Source: Plantactinospora sp. BC1 | Lineage (GTDB): Bacteria; Actinomycetota; Actinomycetes; Mycobacteriales; Micromonosporaceae | NCBI RefSeq assembly: GCF_003030345.1 | Contig: NZ_CP028158.1 | Coordinates: 4,898,001 to 4,962,000 of the forward strand | DNA: 64,000 nucleotides | Reading direction: 5' to 3' | Part shown: positions 8,588 through 18,079 of the stretch, in pieces | Layout of the letters: every line of letters begins with the position of its first letter | Numbering within the stretch: the first letter of the stretch is position 1 | Program-made: the position numbers and the translations under genes | Notes under the pieces: generated by a model | Told to the model about the DNA's origin: nothing | Databases searched by the model: none | The model's input: only the letters and a program-made list of their open reading frames with translations

Positions 8588-9595
8588 GTGCCGGACCGCC
8601 CCGCCGCCGCCCTCGCCATGCAGCCCTGGGCGCTGCCCGCCCTCTTCCCCACGGATCTGCTACAGCGGCTGCGGACGCTGGTCCGACTGGCGCCGGACGC
8701 GGTCCTCACCTCGTTCGACACCCCGGCGGCCCGGGCCGCGCTGGGCGAGATCGAGGTGCTGGTCACCGCCTGGGGCTGCCCGCCGATCGACGAGCGGGTG
8801 CTCGCGGCCACGCCCCGGCTGCGCGCCGTGGTGCACGCCGCCGGCTCGGTGAAGAGGCACGTCACCCCGGCCGTCTTCGAGCGCGGCATCGCCGTCTCCT
8901 CGGCAGCGCAGGCCAACGCCGTACCGGTCGCCGAGTACACCGTGGCGGCCGTCGTATTCGCCGGCAAGCGGGCGCTCGTCCGGGCCCACTGGTACGCCCA
9001 CGACCGGACCGGCGGCGATTGGCGCTCCGGCACCGGCACCGGCCTGTACGGCCGGACGGTCGGGGTGATCGGGGCGTCCCGGATCGGCCGGCTCGTCCTG
9101 GAGCGCCTGCGCGCCTTCGACGTCCAGCCGCTGCTCGCCGACCCGTACCTGAGCACGGCCGAGGCGCGACAGCTCGGCGCCGAACTCGTCGACGCCGACG
9201 AACTCTGCCGCCGCAGCGACGTGGTCAGCATCCACGCGCCCGAGCTGCCGGAGACCCGCCACCTGCTCGACTCCCGGCGACTGGCCCTGCTGCCGGACGG
9301 CGCGACGGTGGTCAACACCGCCCGGGGCTCGCTTGTGGACACCGCCGCCCTCACCGAGCACTGCCGCAGCGGCCGGATCGACGCGGTGCTCGACGTCACC
9401 GAACCGGAGCCGCTGCCGGCGGACCACCCGCTGCTGCGGCTGCCGAACGTCCTGGTCACGCCCCACCTGGCCGGCTCGCAGGGGCACGAGCTGAGGCGGC
9501 TCGGCGAACACGCGGTGGCCGAGGTGGCCCGGCTGGCCAACGGTCAACCGCTGGCGGGCCGGGTACGCGGTCGCGACCTGGACCGGATCGCCTGA
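8588..9595 (+). CDS. D-isomer-specific 2-hydroxyacid dehydrogenase family protein
   Basis: 335 aa, the usual size. The NAD-binding fold has GVIGASRIG near residues 158-166. Catalytic residues fit the family: R246 in NTARGS, Glu in the TEPEPL region and H293 in TPHLAG. It would interconvert a 2-keto acid and a D-2-hydroxy acid using NAD(P)H. The GTG start follows AGGAGA at 7 nt. It is divergent from the importer operon with a shared regulatory region, so it likely handles an intermediate of the same sugar-acid pathway (inference); the substrate is unknown. Confidence 0.88.
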   Translation: MPDRPAAALAMQPWALPALFPTDLLQRLRTLVRLAPDAVLTSFDTPAARAALGEIEVLVTAWGCPPIDERVLAATPRLRAVVHAAGSVKRHVTPAVFERGIAVSSAAQANAVPVAEYTVAAVVFAGKRALVRAHWYAHDRTGGDWRSGTGTGLYGRTVGVIGASRIGRLVLERLRAFDVQPLLADPYLSTAEARQLGAELVDADELCRRSDVVSIHAPELPETRHLLDSRRLALLPDGATVVNTARGSLVDTAALTEHCRSGRIDAVLDVTEPEPLPADHPLLRLPNVLVTPHLAGSQGHELRRLGEHAVAEVARLANGQPLAGRVRGRDLDRIA

Positions 9596-9604
9596 GCTAC
9601 GCCT

Positions 9605-9634
9605 GCCGGCCCTCTCCGGTCCGACCCGGCCGGC
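9605..9634. terminator. Candidate bidirectional terminator
   Basis: GCCGGCC / GGCCGGC arms separated by 16 nt lie in the 84-bp gap between convergent dehydrogenase and marR genes. The loop is rather long, so support is modest. Confidence 0.35.
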
Positions 9635-9679
9635 TCGCGCGTCCTCTCCGGGACCTGGCGGCCGGGGCGACCGACGGGA

Positions 9680-10195
9680 TCACCGCCCGATTTCCGTGGT
9701 CGGGCCGCCGTCGCAGCCCGGCCCGGCCCGCTCCATGCCGATGGCGAGGGTCGCGAGCTTCTCCAGCGCGCTGTTGAGATGGACGATCTCCTCCTCGGTG
9801 AGGGCGGAGAGGAACGCGGTGTTCCGGGCCCGCGCCGCGGCGATCAGACCCCGGTAGGTGCGCAGGCCGGCCGGCGTCAGGGAGAGGGGTGAACTGTTGC
9901 CGGGGCCGCTGGAACGAACGACGAAACCGCGGTCGGCGAGTTTGGTGACGATGCGGCTCATTTGAGCGGGGTCGATGCCGGCGAGTCGGGCAATGCGATT
10001 CGTGGTGCTCGCCACCCCGCCTCCGAGCAGCGCCAACGCTCGCCATTCGCCGAGGCTGACATCGAATTCCCGGCGGAAGAGCAGGGCCGCACTGCGCTCG
10101 AATGCGTTGACCACCCGGTGCAGCCGAAATGAGAGCAGCTCGGTAATCACCAGATCCGGCGCCAGGGTCTCCCCGCCTGCGGTCGCGTCCACCAT
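9680..10195 (-). CDS. MarR-family transcriptional regulator
   Basis: 171 aa with the MarR winged-helix layout: EWRALALLGGG, NRIARLAGIDPAQMSRIVTKLADRGFV (recognition helix about residues 65-90) and a C-terminal dimerisation helix. The ATG at 10195 starts right before the conserved region; longer in-frame starts would reach into the divergent promoter. It is divergent from the acyl-CoA ligase gene and probably represses that operon, with an acyl-CoA or aromatic ligand typical for such arrangements (inference). Confidence 0.88.
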   Translation of the reverse strand: MVDATAGGETLAPDLVITELLSFRLHRVVNAFERSAALLFRREFDVSLGEWRALALLGGGVASTTNRIARLAGIDPAQMSRIVTKLADRGFVVRSSGPGNSSPLSLTPAGLRTYRGLIAAARARNTAFLSALTEEEIVHLNSALEKLATLAIGMERAGPGCDGGPTTEIGR

Positions 10196-10383
10196 GCGGG
10201 CAAGTTTGCCACGCCGGATCCGGACCGCTCCGGGCCGGCCGTGCCGGGCGGTGCCGGTCACGGCCGGGCGTCCGGTCGATCTTCGCGGGCCCGGCGCGCG
10301 CAGCCGCGTCGATGTCCGGGAATCGGGCGTGGTCCGTGCCGTCGCCGCAGGCCGTCCCGCCGACGAACGACCTGGCGCGAGAC

Positions 10384-10415
10384 TGTTGACATTCACAACA
10401 CCCGGTGCACATACT
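10384..10415 (+). promoter_or_regulatory. Promoter with a MarR-type palindrome
   Basis: TTGACA (10386-10391) and CATACT (10410-10415) are separated by 18 nt and drive the acyl-CoA ligase operon. TGTTG-N7-CAACA (10384-10400) overlaps the -35 box, which is the size and position expected of a MarR dimer site. The start codon lies about 75 nt downstream. Confidence 0.65.
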
Positions 10416-10488
10416 CTGCGATCATCACCACCGGCCCTGGCCCCGTTCGTCCTGGCTGCGGGCGGTCGGCCCCTGGAACGGAGAATCC

Positions 10489-12609
10489 ATGCAGACTCCG
10501 CGGTACGAGTCGATCCGCTACCTGTTGCGGCCGTCGAGCATCGCTGTCGTCGGCGCGTCCGACCGGCCCGACCGGATCGGCGGCCGCCCGCTGCGCATCC
10601 TCGCCGACCGTGGCTACCGAGGGTCGGTCTACCCGGTCAACCCCAAGTACGAGTCGGTGCAGGGCCTCCGCTGCTATCCCGACATCGCCGCGCTGCCGGC
10701 GGATGTCGAGCTGTTCGTCATCTGCATTCCGGCGGAGGCGGCGGTCGCCGCGCTGGAACAGGCGGCCGAGCGCGGGGCGCGGGCGGCCGTGGTGTTCGGC
10801 GGCGGATTCGCCGAGACCGGCGCCGACGGAAAGGCGCTCCAGGATCGGCTGTCCCGCATCGCCGAATCGGCCGGAATAGCGCTCGCCGGACCGAACAGCC
10901 TCGGGCTCGCGTCGTTCGCGCACCGCTCTTTCGCGACGTTCGCGACGACCCTGGAAACCATGCCGGCGATCGAGCCGGGCGGGGTGGCGCTGGTCTCGCA
11001 GAGCGGCGGCACCGCCTTCAACCTGCTGACCGAGGCGTACTGGGCGGGCGGCCGCTTCTCACACGTCGTCGCCACCGGCAACGAGGCGGGGGTGACCTTC
11101 CCCGACTACCTCCGCTACCTCGCCACCGACCCGGCCACCTCGGCCGTGCTCGGCTACGTCGAGGGCGTCGCCGACGGCGACCAGTTGGCGGTCGCACTCG
11201 GCGAGTTGCAGTCCGCCGGCAAGCCGGTCTTCCTGCTGAAGTCCGGCGCGTCCGAGCGGGGGAGCCGGTCGGTCGCCTCGCACACCGCGCAGTTCTCCGG
11301 TGTGGACAGTGCCTTCGACGCCGTCTTCGACCGGTTCGGCGCGGTCCGGCTGGCGAGCATGGACGACGCCGTCGACGTCGCCCGCGCCCTGACCATCGAG
11401 ACCCCGGTCGACGGGCTGGCGGTGGCGACCAACTCCGGCGGCGCGGCGGCGTACCTGTCGGACGCCTGCGACCGGTACGGCGTACCGCTGACCGACCTCG
11501 CCGACGAGACCATGCGGGAGCTGCGGGCAGCACTGCCGGCGTTCGCCGGACTGACGAACCCGATCGACTTCACCGCCCAGGTGATCAACGACGTCGACCT
11601 GATGGCGAACACCCTGCGGATCCTCGACCGCGACCCCTCGGTCGACACGCTGCTGGTCTTCCTGGGCAGCATGGAGTACCTCGGGGAGAAGCTGATCGAC
11701 ATCCTCGTCCGCACCCGTGCCGAACTGCGCAGCCCGCTGGTGCTCTCCTGGCTCGGCGTCAGTGACCGGATCCGCCTCGCGGCCGCCCAGGCCGGCCTGG
11801 TGGTCGGCGCCGACCCGGCCCGGGCACTGCGCGGGATGGGGCTCGTCCGCGCCGGTCGACACGGCCAGCGGCAGGCACCCGGCCGGTCCGGTCCGGCGAC
11901 AACGGTCGACCTCGGCGGGGCGCTGCGGGACGACCTGCCGTGGCTCGGGGACGGGCAGCGGCACGGCCTCGACGAGGCGCGCACGATGGCGCTGCTGGAC
12001 CGGCTGGGCGTACCCACACCGCGCCGGGTCGGGGTCGGCAGCGCGGCGGAGGCGCTCACCGCGGCCGACGAGATCGGGTACCCGTGCGTGCTCAAGCTCG
12101 TCGAGCCCTTCCTGGCGCACCGCGCCCGGCAGGGAGCGGTCGAGGTCGGGCTGGACGGCCCGGACCGGCTCGCGGCGGCGTACCAGCGGATGGCCGGGCA
12201 GTTCGGCATGACCAGGGCACTCGTCGTCGAGCAGGTACCGGCCGGGCCGGAGCTGATCGTCGGGGTGCTGTCCGACGCGACGTTCGGCAGCCGCGCCGTG
12301 CTCGGCAGCGGCGGGATCTGGGCGAACGAGATCGACGACGTACGGACCCTGGTGCCGCCGTACGACCCGGGGTACGTCGCACACGAGCTGCGGCGGCTCA
12401 AGCTCCGGGCACAGTTCGAGACGCCGACGTCGGTCGACGTGCCGGCACTGGCCGAGCAGCTCGCTGCCGTACTGGCCCGGCTCGACGCCGTCGTGCGGGA
12501 CGGCACGGCGGGGATCGGCGAGATCGAGTGCAACCCGATCCGGGTGGTCGACGGCCGGATCGTGGTCCTCGACGCGCTGGCCTTCACCACCGGCGGGGCC
12601 GGCCGATGA
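10489..12609 (+). CDS. ADP-forming acyl-CoA synthetase (acetate-CoA ligase family, fused alpha-beta)
   Basis: 706 aa. The order is a CoA-binding Rossmann domain (SIAVVGASDRPDRIGG, residues about 15-30), a succinyl-CoA-ligase-like domain with the phosphohistidine motif SHTAQFSG (H265), and a C-terminal ATP-grasp domain (about residues 490-700, LVVEQVPAGPELIVGVL). It forms a CoA thioester from a carboxylic acid and ATP, releasing ADP and Pi. The ATG follows GGAGAA. It overlaps the next gene by four bases. In this operon it would activate an imported or oxidised acid before hydration and cleavage; the substrate is not readable from sequence. Confidence 0.88.
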   Translation: MQTPRYESIRYLLRPSSIAVVGASDRPDRIGGRPLRILADRGYRGSVYPVNPKYESVQGLRCYPDIAALPADVELFVICIPAEAAVAALEQAAERGARAAVVFGGGFAETGADGKALQDRLSRIAESAGIALAGPNSLGLASFAHRSFATFATTLETMPAIEPGGVALVSQSGGTAFNLLTEAYWAGGRFSHVVATGNEAGVTFPDYLRYLATDPATSAVLGYVEGVADGDQLAVALGELQSAGKPVFLLKSGASERGSRSVASHTAQFSGVDSAFDAVFDRFGAVRLASMDDAVDVARALTIETPVDGLAVATNSGGAAAYLSDACDRYGVPLTDLADETMRELRAALPAFAGLTNPIDFTAQVINDVDLMANTLRILDRDPSVDTLLVFLGSMEYLGEKLIDILVRTRAELRSPLVLSWLGVSDRIRLAAAQAGLVVGADPARALRGMGLVRAGRHGQRQAPGRSGPATTVDLGGALRDDLPWLGDGQRHGLDEARTMALLDRLGVPTPRRVGVGSAAEALTAADEIGYPCVLKLVEPFLAHRARQGAVEVGLDGPDRLAAAYQRMAGQFGMTRALVVEQVPAGPELIVGVLSDATFGSRAVLGSGGIWANEIDDVRTLVPPYDPGYVAHELRRLKLRAQFETPTSVDVPALAEQLAAVLARLDAVVRDGTAGIGEIECNPIRVVDGRIVVLDALAFTTGGAGR

Positions 12610-13436
12610 GCGAGGCGACCTCCGAACCGGCGCTGCGCCGCCCGGACCTCGGCATCTCCACCAACGTCGGACACGCCAACGCGCAGCGGATCGAACTGCG
12701 CCGGTACGACCTGGTCGAGGAGCTGATCGGGCACACCTCGTACACCGAGACCCTGCTGCTCACCGTGACCGGCCGGCGGCCCTCGGCCGCGCAGGTCCGG
12801 GCGGTCGACGCCGTGCTGGTCAGCCTGGTCGACCACGGGATGCAGCCGAGCGCCCTGGCCGCCCGGCTCACCTACTCGGCGGCGCCGGACGCGCTCCAGG
12901 GCGCCCTGGCCGCCGGGGTGCTCGGCGCCGGCAGCTCGCTGCTCGGCTCGATGGAGCAGGCCGGCAAGCTGCTGGCGGAGATCGGCGCGCGGATACGGGC
13001 CGGCACCGGCCCCCGGGTCGCGGCCGAGCACGCGGTCGGCCGGATCCTCGACGACGGCCGCCGGGTACCCGGCTTCGGGCACGGGCTGCACCGGACCGGT
13101 GATCCCCGGGCGATCCGGCTGCTACAGGTCGCGTCCGAGCTGGACGTGGCGACCGAGGAGACCGGCTGGCTCGCCGAGGTCGGTGCCGCGATCGAGGAGC
13201 GCAGCGGCCGGCGGCTCGTGGTGAACGCCACCGGAGCGGCGGCGGCGATCCTGCTCGGGGCCGGCGTCCCCTGGCACCTGCACCGGGGGATGGCGATCGT
13301 CAGCCGTACCGCCGGACTGCTCGCACACATAAACGAGGAACTCGACCAGCCGATCGCCCCCCGGGTACGCAGCGCGCTGCGCGAGGCGAGCTGGCTGGAC
13401 GAGGAGCGCGACCCGGCGGGTGGCCCCGATGCGTGA
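12606..13436 (+). CDS. Citryl-CoA lyase-like protein (citrate synthase fold)
   Basis: 276 aa, shorter than citrate synthase (about 370-430). It keeps the active-site segment PGFGHGLHRTGDPR (H159, H162) and the helical EELIGHTSYTETLLL start typical of citryl-CoA lyase and short citrate-synthase-like proteins. Such enzymes cleave or form a C-C bond between an acyl-CoA and a keto acid. The start overlaps the ligase stop (ATGA). The partner hydratase downstream suggests cleavage of a 3-hydroxy-3-carboxyacyl-CoA such as a citramalyl-CoA-like compound (inference). Confidence 0.82.
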   Translation: MSEATSEPALRRPDLGISTNVGHANAQRIELRRYDLVEELIGHTSYTETLLLTVTGRRPSAAQVRAVDAVLVSLVDHGMQPSALAARLTYSAAPDALQGALAAGVLGAGSSLLGSMEQAGKLLAEIGARIRAGTGPRVAAEHAVGRILDDGRRVPGFGHGLHRTGDPRAIRLLQVASELDVATEETGWLAEVGAAIEERSGRRLVVNATGAAAAILLGAGVPWHLHRGMAIVSRTAGLLAHINEELDQPIAPRVRSALREASWLDEERDPAGGPDA

Positions 13437-14394
13437 TCCGTCGACGATCGTCGGCAACAGCACCGGCTGGGCGCCGTTCGTCTGCGAGCGCTGGCGGGCC
13501 GAGCGGGTCCGGCAGGTCTCCGGGCTCGCCCAGCACCCCTACCTGCCGGCCGACGGCCAGGCCGAACTGGTGCCACCGTCCTTCCTGAGCGCGCAGTACG
13601 TGGACGCCTTCGCCCTGGGCGTCCCGGACGCGCCCGCCCGGCTCAACGGCGGCAACGCGTGCCGCTGGCTGGCGGACGTCCGGGTCGGCGACGCGCTCGA
13701 ACGGAACTCCACGGTGATCGACGCCGAGGTCAAGAACGGCCGGACCGGCCGGCTGGAGATCTACACCATCGAGACGGTGTACCGCCGGGCCGACACCCCG
13801 GTCGAGGTGGCGAGGCTGCGGTACACCGCGATCCGGCGGTACCCGGAGTCGTCGGCAGTACCGCCGGCACCGCCGACGGCGACCGGAGCGCGGCCCGCCG
13901 CAGCCGGTCGGCCCACCGGGGCGGAACTGCCCGGGGACGCGGTCCGGGTCTTCTCCGCCACCGTCTCCAGTCGGGACGTCGTGCAGTACGCGGTCGCCAC
14001 CGACGACCTCTACGAGGCGCACTACGACGAGTCCTACGCGCGGGCCAGCGGCCTGCCCGGAACCATCGTGCACGGCCTGCTGAAGCTGGCCTGGCTGGCC
14101 CGGGGCGCGCTGGAGTACGGCGGCACCGGCAGCGTGCTGCGGGAGCTGTCGGCGTCGTACCGGGGGATGGACCTGGTCGGCGCGGACTTCACGGTCTGGG
14201 TCGAGCCCGACCCGGCCGGCGGCGACGGCGGGACGAGACTCCGGCTCTACGGCCAGTCCCAGGGCGGTCCCGTCTCCACCGTCGGCACCGCCCTGCTCGA
14301 ACCGGCGCCGGCCGCGTCGGCATCCACCGCGCTCCGGCCGGACCCGGACCGCGCGGCTACGCAGACCCGATCCCCAACCCAGGAAGAGGAGTGA
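13429..14394 (+). CDS. FAS1-like/MaoC hot-dog dehydratase (possible mesaconyl/itaconyl-CoA hydratase type)
   Basis: 321 aa. An N-terminal FAS1-like dehydratase hot dog (about residues 1-145) and a C-terminal MaoC-like hot dog (about 165-290; DLYEAHYDESYARASGLPG then IVHGLL, with Asp/His active-site spacing) form a double hot-dog enzyme. Members hydrate enoyl-CoAs, including mesaconyl- and methylfumaryl-type CoAs. The ATG at 13429 overlaps the lyase gene by 8 nt; a GTG at 13420 is an alternative. Position between lyase and dehydrogenase supports one pathway. Confidence 0.8.
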   Translation: MRDPSTIVGNSTGWAPFVCERWRAERVRQVSGLAQHPYLPADGQAELVPPSFLSAQYVDAFALGVPDAPARLNGGNACRWLADVRVGDALERNSTVIDAEVKNGRTGRLEIYTIETVYRRADTPVEVARLRYTAIRRYPESSAVPPAPPTATGARPAAAGRPTGAELPGDAVRVFSATVSSRDVVQYAVATDDLYEAHYDESYARASGLPGTIVHGLLKLAWLARGALEYGGTGSVLRELSASYRGMDLVGADFTVWVEPDPAGGDGGTRLRLYGQSQGGPVSTVGTALLEPAPAASASTALRPDPDRAATQTRSPTQEEE

Positions 14395-15881
14395 GTGTCG
14401 TGGCTCAGCCCGTCACCGCGGAATTCGACGCCGGCCTGCTGCCCGGCGAGCCCGGTCGGACCCTGCTCATCGCCGGGAAGTGGACGACCGCCGAGACCAC
14501 CTTCGACGTGCTCGACCCGGCGACGCTCGACGTCGTCGGACGCGCCGCCGACGCCGGGGAGGCGGAGGCCCGCGCCGCGGTCGAGGCGGCGGTGGCCGCC
14601 TACGACGGCTGGCGTACCGAGGCGGCCGAGGCCCGGGCCGGCCGGCTGCGCGCCGCCGTGCAGGCGATCCGCGCCCACGCCGAGGGGCTCGCCCGGCTGC
14701 TCTCGGTCGAGAACGGCAAGCCGTACGCCGAGGCGCACGGCGAGATCCTGCGGGGCGCCGCCATGCTGGAGTGGGGGGTCGAGGAGGGGCGCCGGGCGTA
14801 CGGCCGGATCACCCCCTCCTCGGCGAACGGCCGAGGCGTCGTCCTCACCGCCCCGGTCGGTCCGGCGTTGCTGGTCACGCCCTGGAACTTCCCGGCGAGC
14901 ATGCTGATGCGCAAGATCGGTCTGTCGCTCTCGGTCGGCTCGCCGGTGGTCGCCAAGCCGGCCGAGCAGACCCCGCTGATCGCGGTCGCGGTGACCAGGC
15001 TGATCAACGAGCAGCTTCCGCCGGGCGTGCTCAACGTCCTCACCACCTCGCGGCCGGCCGAGGTCGTCAACGCGGTCATGGACGATCCCCGGATCCGCAA
15101 GGTGAGCTTCACCGGCTCCACCGAGGTCGGGCTGAGCCTGGCCCGCCGGCCGGGTGCCGTGCTGCGGCGCGTCTCGCTGGAGATGGGCGGCCACTCGCCG
15201 GCCATCGTCTTCCCGGACGCGGAGCTGGACAGCACGGTCGACAACCTGATGTTCGCGAAGTTCCCCAACGCCGGCCAGAGCTGCATCTCGATCAACCGGC
15301 TCTTCGTGCACCGGTCCCTGCTGGCCGACCTGACCGGCCGACTCGCCGAGCGGATCGCCGCGCTGCGCCTCGGGCGCGGGCTCGACGCCGGGGTGACGAC
15401 CGGTCCGCTGATCGACTTCGCCGGCCTGGCCAAGGTCGAGCGGCACGTCGAGGACGCGGTCGCGAAGGGTGCCACCGTGCTGGCCGGCGGCGGGCGCTGG
15501 ACGCCGGACGACCCTCGGCTCAAGGGCGCCTTCCACCAGCCGACCCTGCTGACCGACGTGCACGAGGGGATGCAGATCGCCCACGAGGAGACCTTCGGGC
15601 CGGTGCTCCCGGTCTACCCGTTCGACGACGGCGACGACGTGGTCGCCCGGGCCAACGACACGACGTACGGGCTGGCCGCCTACGTGTTCGGCGCGGACTT
15701 CAACCGGCTCTGGGACGCGATGGAGCGGCTGGAGTTCGGCGTCATCGGGGTCAACGACGCCATGCCCAACCGGCCGGAGCTGCCCTTCGGCGGCTTCAAG
15801 AACAGCGGCCAGGGCCGGGAGGGCGGCACCGAGGGGATCGAGGACTACGTCGAGACGAAGGCCATCGCGATCAGGCGATGA
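14391..15881 (+). CDS. NAD(P)-dependent aldehyde dehydrogenase
   Basis: 496 aa, normal for the superfamily. The catalytic thiol is C298 in NAGQSCISINR and the general base is E264 in LEMGGHSP; TPWNFP and FTGSTEVG mark the cofactor fold. It oxidises an aldehyde to the acid that the ligase could activate. The GTG at 14391 overlaps the previous stop (GTGA) with AGGAAG upstream; a second GTG at 14400 behind GAGGA is equally possible. It resembles the NAD-dependent succinate-semialdehyde/benzaldehyde dehydrogenase branch, but the substrate is unknown. Confidence 0.93.
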   Translation: MSVVAQPVTAEFDAGLLPGEPGRTLLIAGKWTTAETTFDVLDPATLDVVGRAADAGEAEARAAVEAAVAAYDGWRTEAAEARAGRLRAAVQAIRAHAEGLARLLSVENGKPYAEAHGEILRGAAMLEWGVEEGRRAYGRITPSSANGRGVVLTAPVGPALLVTPWNFPASMLMRKIGLSLSVGSPVVAKPAEQTPLIAVAVTRLINEQLPPGVLNVLTTSRPAEVVNAVMDDPRIRKVSFTGSTEVGLSLARRPGAVLRRVSLEMGGHSPAIVFPDAELDSTVDNLMFAKFPNAGQSCISINRLFVHRSLLADLTGRLAERIAALRLGRGLDAGVTTGPLIDFAGLAKVERHVEDAVAKGATVLAGGGRWTPDDPRLKGAFHQPTLLTDVHEGMQIAHEETFGPVLPVYPFDDGDDVVARANDTTYGLAAYVFGADFNRLWDAMERLEFGVIGVNDAMPNRPELPFGGFKNSGQGREGGTEGIEDYVETKAIAIRR

Positions 15882-16013
15882 CCGCGTCCGGCTCCTGGGG
15901 ATGAGCGCCGGCACCGCCCGGCGGTGCCACACCGAATTGCGACGTTCCACCACCCCGCCCGGCTCGGGCGCAGAGGCCAGCCGCCACACCGGCCGGCCGG
16001 AATAGGAGACCTG

Positions 16014-17183
16014 ATGTTCCACCGCAGGCGACCCCCACGATGGATATCCGCGAGCACCCGCACCACCCTGGCCCTTGTCCTCGCCGCCGGGGCGCTCTCG
16101 GCCTGCTCACTCGACTCCGGCAGCGTCACCGCCGCCGGTGAGGAGTCGGCCTCCGGCGAGGTACTGGTCGGCGTCGCGCTGCCGTTCTCCGGCGCGGTGT
16201 CCCGGACCGGGAACCTGTACCGCAAGGGCATCGAGCTGCGCCTGAAGCAGGCCGAGGAGTCCGGCGAACTCGGCGACATCTCCGTCAAGGTCGACTTCCA
16301 GGACGACGCGAACAACCCCAGCGAGGCGGTACCGCTGGTGACCCGGTTCGCCCAGGCCGGCGCGGTCGCCATGTTCGGGGCGCACTCGTCGCCGGTCGCG
16401 CTCGCCCAGGCGAACGCCGTCGAGGCGGCCGGGCTGCCCGAGTTCGTCTTCGGCGCCAGCAACTCGATCAAGAACCCGTTCCAGTACCAGGTGAACGCCC
16501 GGGACTCGGAGCAGATCAGGAACGTCATCAACTTCGCCGCCCGGAACAACTTCCGCCGGGTCGGCATCTTCACCGACACCGGCGCGTACGGCACCTCGGC
16601 GAAGCAGCAGCTCGACGCCATTCTCGGCGCGTCCGACCTGGAGATCGTCGGGTCCGAGACGTTCGAGCCGACCGCCTCGAACCTGGCACCGCAACTCGTC
16701 TCGCTGCGGCGCAAGAATCCCGACTTCGTGGCGATGTTCAGCTTCGGCACCCCGTACGCGGCGGTGGTGAAGGGCAAGGCGGAGATCGGCTGGAACGTGC
16801 CGATCGTCGGCAACGTGGCCGCCGGTGACATCGCGGTCGGCGAGATCGCCGGCAAGGACGCCGACGGCCTCTACTTCATGACGCCGCTGGGCGACGAGTC
16901 CGAGGCCAGCCGGGCCCTCGCCGAGTCCTGGGCGAAGGCGTATCCGGACGACCCGCTGACCTTCGAGGGCGCGACCGCGTACGACGCGATGACGGTGCTG
17001 ATCCGGGCGTTCAAGCAGGGCGGCACCAGCCGGCAGGCGGTGCAGGAGTGGCTGTCGAAGGCGACCGCGATCGAGGGTCTGGCCTGCGGCAGGTCGCCGT
17101 GGAACCTGACCGAGCGGGCACCGATCAAGGCTGACGACCTCGCGTTCCGGCTCTGGAAGACAGGAGAGACGGTCGCTGTCTGA
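16014..17183 (+). CDS. Branched-chain amino-acid-type ABC substrate-binding lipoprotein (LivK-like)
   Basis: 389 aa with a signal peptide and lipobox (LVLAAGALSAC). The body follows the Leu/Ile/Val-binding fold: GVALPFSGAVSRTGNLYRKG near the N-terminus and GIFTDTGAYG in the middle. ATG with AGGAG at 5 nt. In catabolic clusters such proteins often bind aromatic or branched acids rather than amino acids, so the ligand is probably the substrate of the neighbouring enzymes (inference). First gene of the Liv-type set. Confidence 0.92.
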   Translation: MFHRRRPPRWISASTRTTLALVLAAGALSACSLDSGSVTAAGEESASGEVLVGVALPFSGAVSRTGNLYRKGIELRLKQAEESGELGDISVKVDFQDDANNPSEAVPLVTRFAQAGAVAMFGAHSSPVALAQANAVEAAGLPEFVFGASNSIKNPFQYQVNARDSEQIRNVINFAARNNFRRVGIFTDTGAYGTSAKQQLDAILGASDLEIVGSETFEPTASNLAPQLVSLRRKNPDFVAMFSFGTPYAAVVKGKAEIGWNVPIVGNVAAGDIAVGEIAGKDADGLYFMTPLGDESEASRALAESWAKAYPDDPLTFEGATAYDAMTVLIRAFKQGGTSRQAVQEWLSKATAIEGLACGRSPWNLTERAPIKADDLAFRLWKTGETVAV

Positions 17184-17194
17184 CCGCACCGGAG

Positions 17195-18079
17195 ATGACT
17201 GAGCTACTTTATTTCACGATCATCGGGCTCTGCATCGGCTGCGGCTACGCGCTGGTGGCACTCGGCATCTCGACGCTGTTCAACGGCACCGGCGTGCTGA
17301 ACTTCGCCCAGGGTGACATCGTCATGCTCGCGGCGCTCTTCGTCGCCGTCCGCACCACCGCCGGTGGGGGATACCTCAGCGGCTTCCTGGAGGCGGTCGC
17401 GGTGGTGCTGGTCGCCAGCGTGCTGCTGGGGCTGCTCTTCGTCCGGCCGGCGATGGCCCGGCGTCGGGACATCGACCTGATCATCGTCGGCACGATCGGC
17501 GTCTCGACGGTACTGGCGAATCTCGCGAACAACGTGCTCGGCTCCGAGACGTACCGGCTGGCGAGCCCGGTCACCGCCCAGGCGGTCAGGCTGGAGTCGT
17601 TCAGCATCTCGTTCGACTACTTCGCGATCCTGCTCGCCGCCGGGCTGCTGATGGCCGCCTTCTTCGTCTTCTACCGGAAGACCGACATCGGGTTGCAGAT
17701 GCGCGCGATGTCGGCCGACGTGGACGCCGCGCGGCTGTCGGGGGTGCAGGTCGCCCGCCTGACGGTGGTCGGCTGGGTCTTCGCCGGCATCGTCGGGGTG
17801 TTCGCGGGCGTACTGCTGGGCACCGTGCTGCTGGTCAGCGCCAGCATGGGTGTGGCGCTGACGATCAGCGGCTTCGCCGCCGCGATGATCGGTGGGCTCC
17901 GGCACCCGTACGGCGCCGTCGTGGGTGGCGTGATCATCGGCCTCGCCGAGAACTACGCGGCGGGATACCTCAACACCGCCGCCCGGCAGGCGATCGCGCC
18001 GCTGATCATCATGGCCGTGCTGCTGGTGCTGCCGCAGGGCATCCTGGCCGGCCGGGGCGTCAAGGCGAGGGTGGTCTGA
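17195..18079 (+). CDS. LivH-type ABC permease
   Basis: 294 aa, about eight membrane spans, with the family N-terminus (GYALVALGISTLFNGTGVLNFAQGD, quoted in part) where NFAQGD is diagnostic. GGAG abuts the ATG directly, an unusually short spacing; coupling to the preceding gene (11 nt apart) may help. It pairs with the LivM-like permease that starts one base before its end (TGATG). Confidence 0.93.
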   Translation: MTELLYFTIIGLCIGCGYALVALGISTLFNGTGVLNFAQGDIVMLAALFVAVRTTAGGGYLSGFLEAVAVVLVASVLLGLLFVRPAMARRRDIDLIIVGTIGVSTVLANLANNVLGSETYRLASPVTAQAVRLESFSISFDYFAILLAAGLLMAAFFVFYRKTDIGLQMRAMSADVDAARLSGVQVARLTVVGWVFAGIVGVFAGVLLGTVLLVSASMGVALTISGFAAAMIGGLRHPYGAVVGGVIIGLAENYAAGYLNTAARQAIAPLIIMAVLLVLPQGILAGRGVKARVV

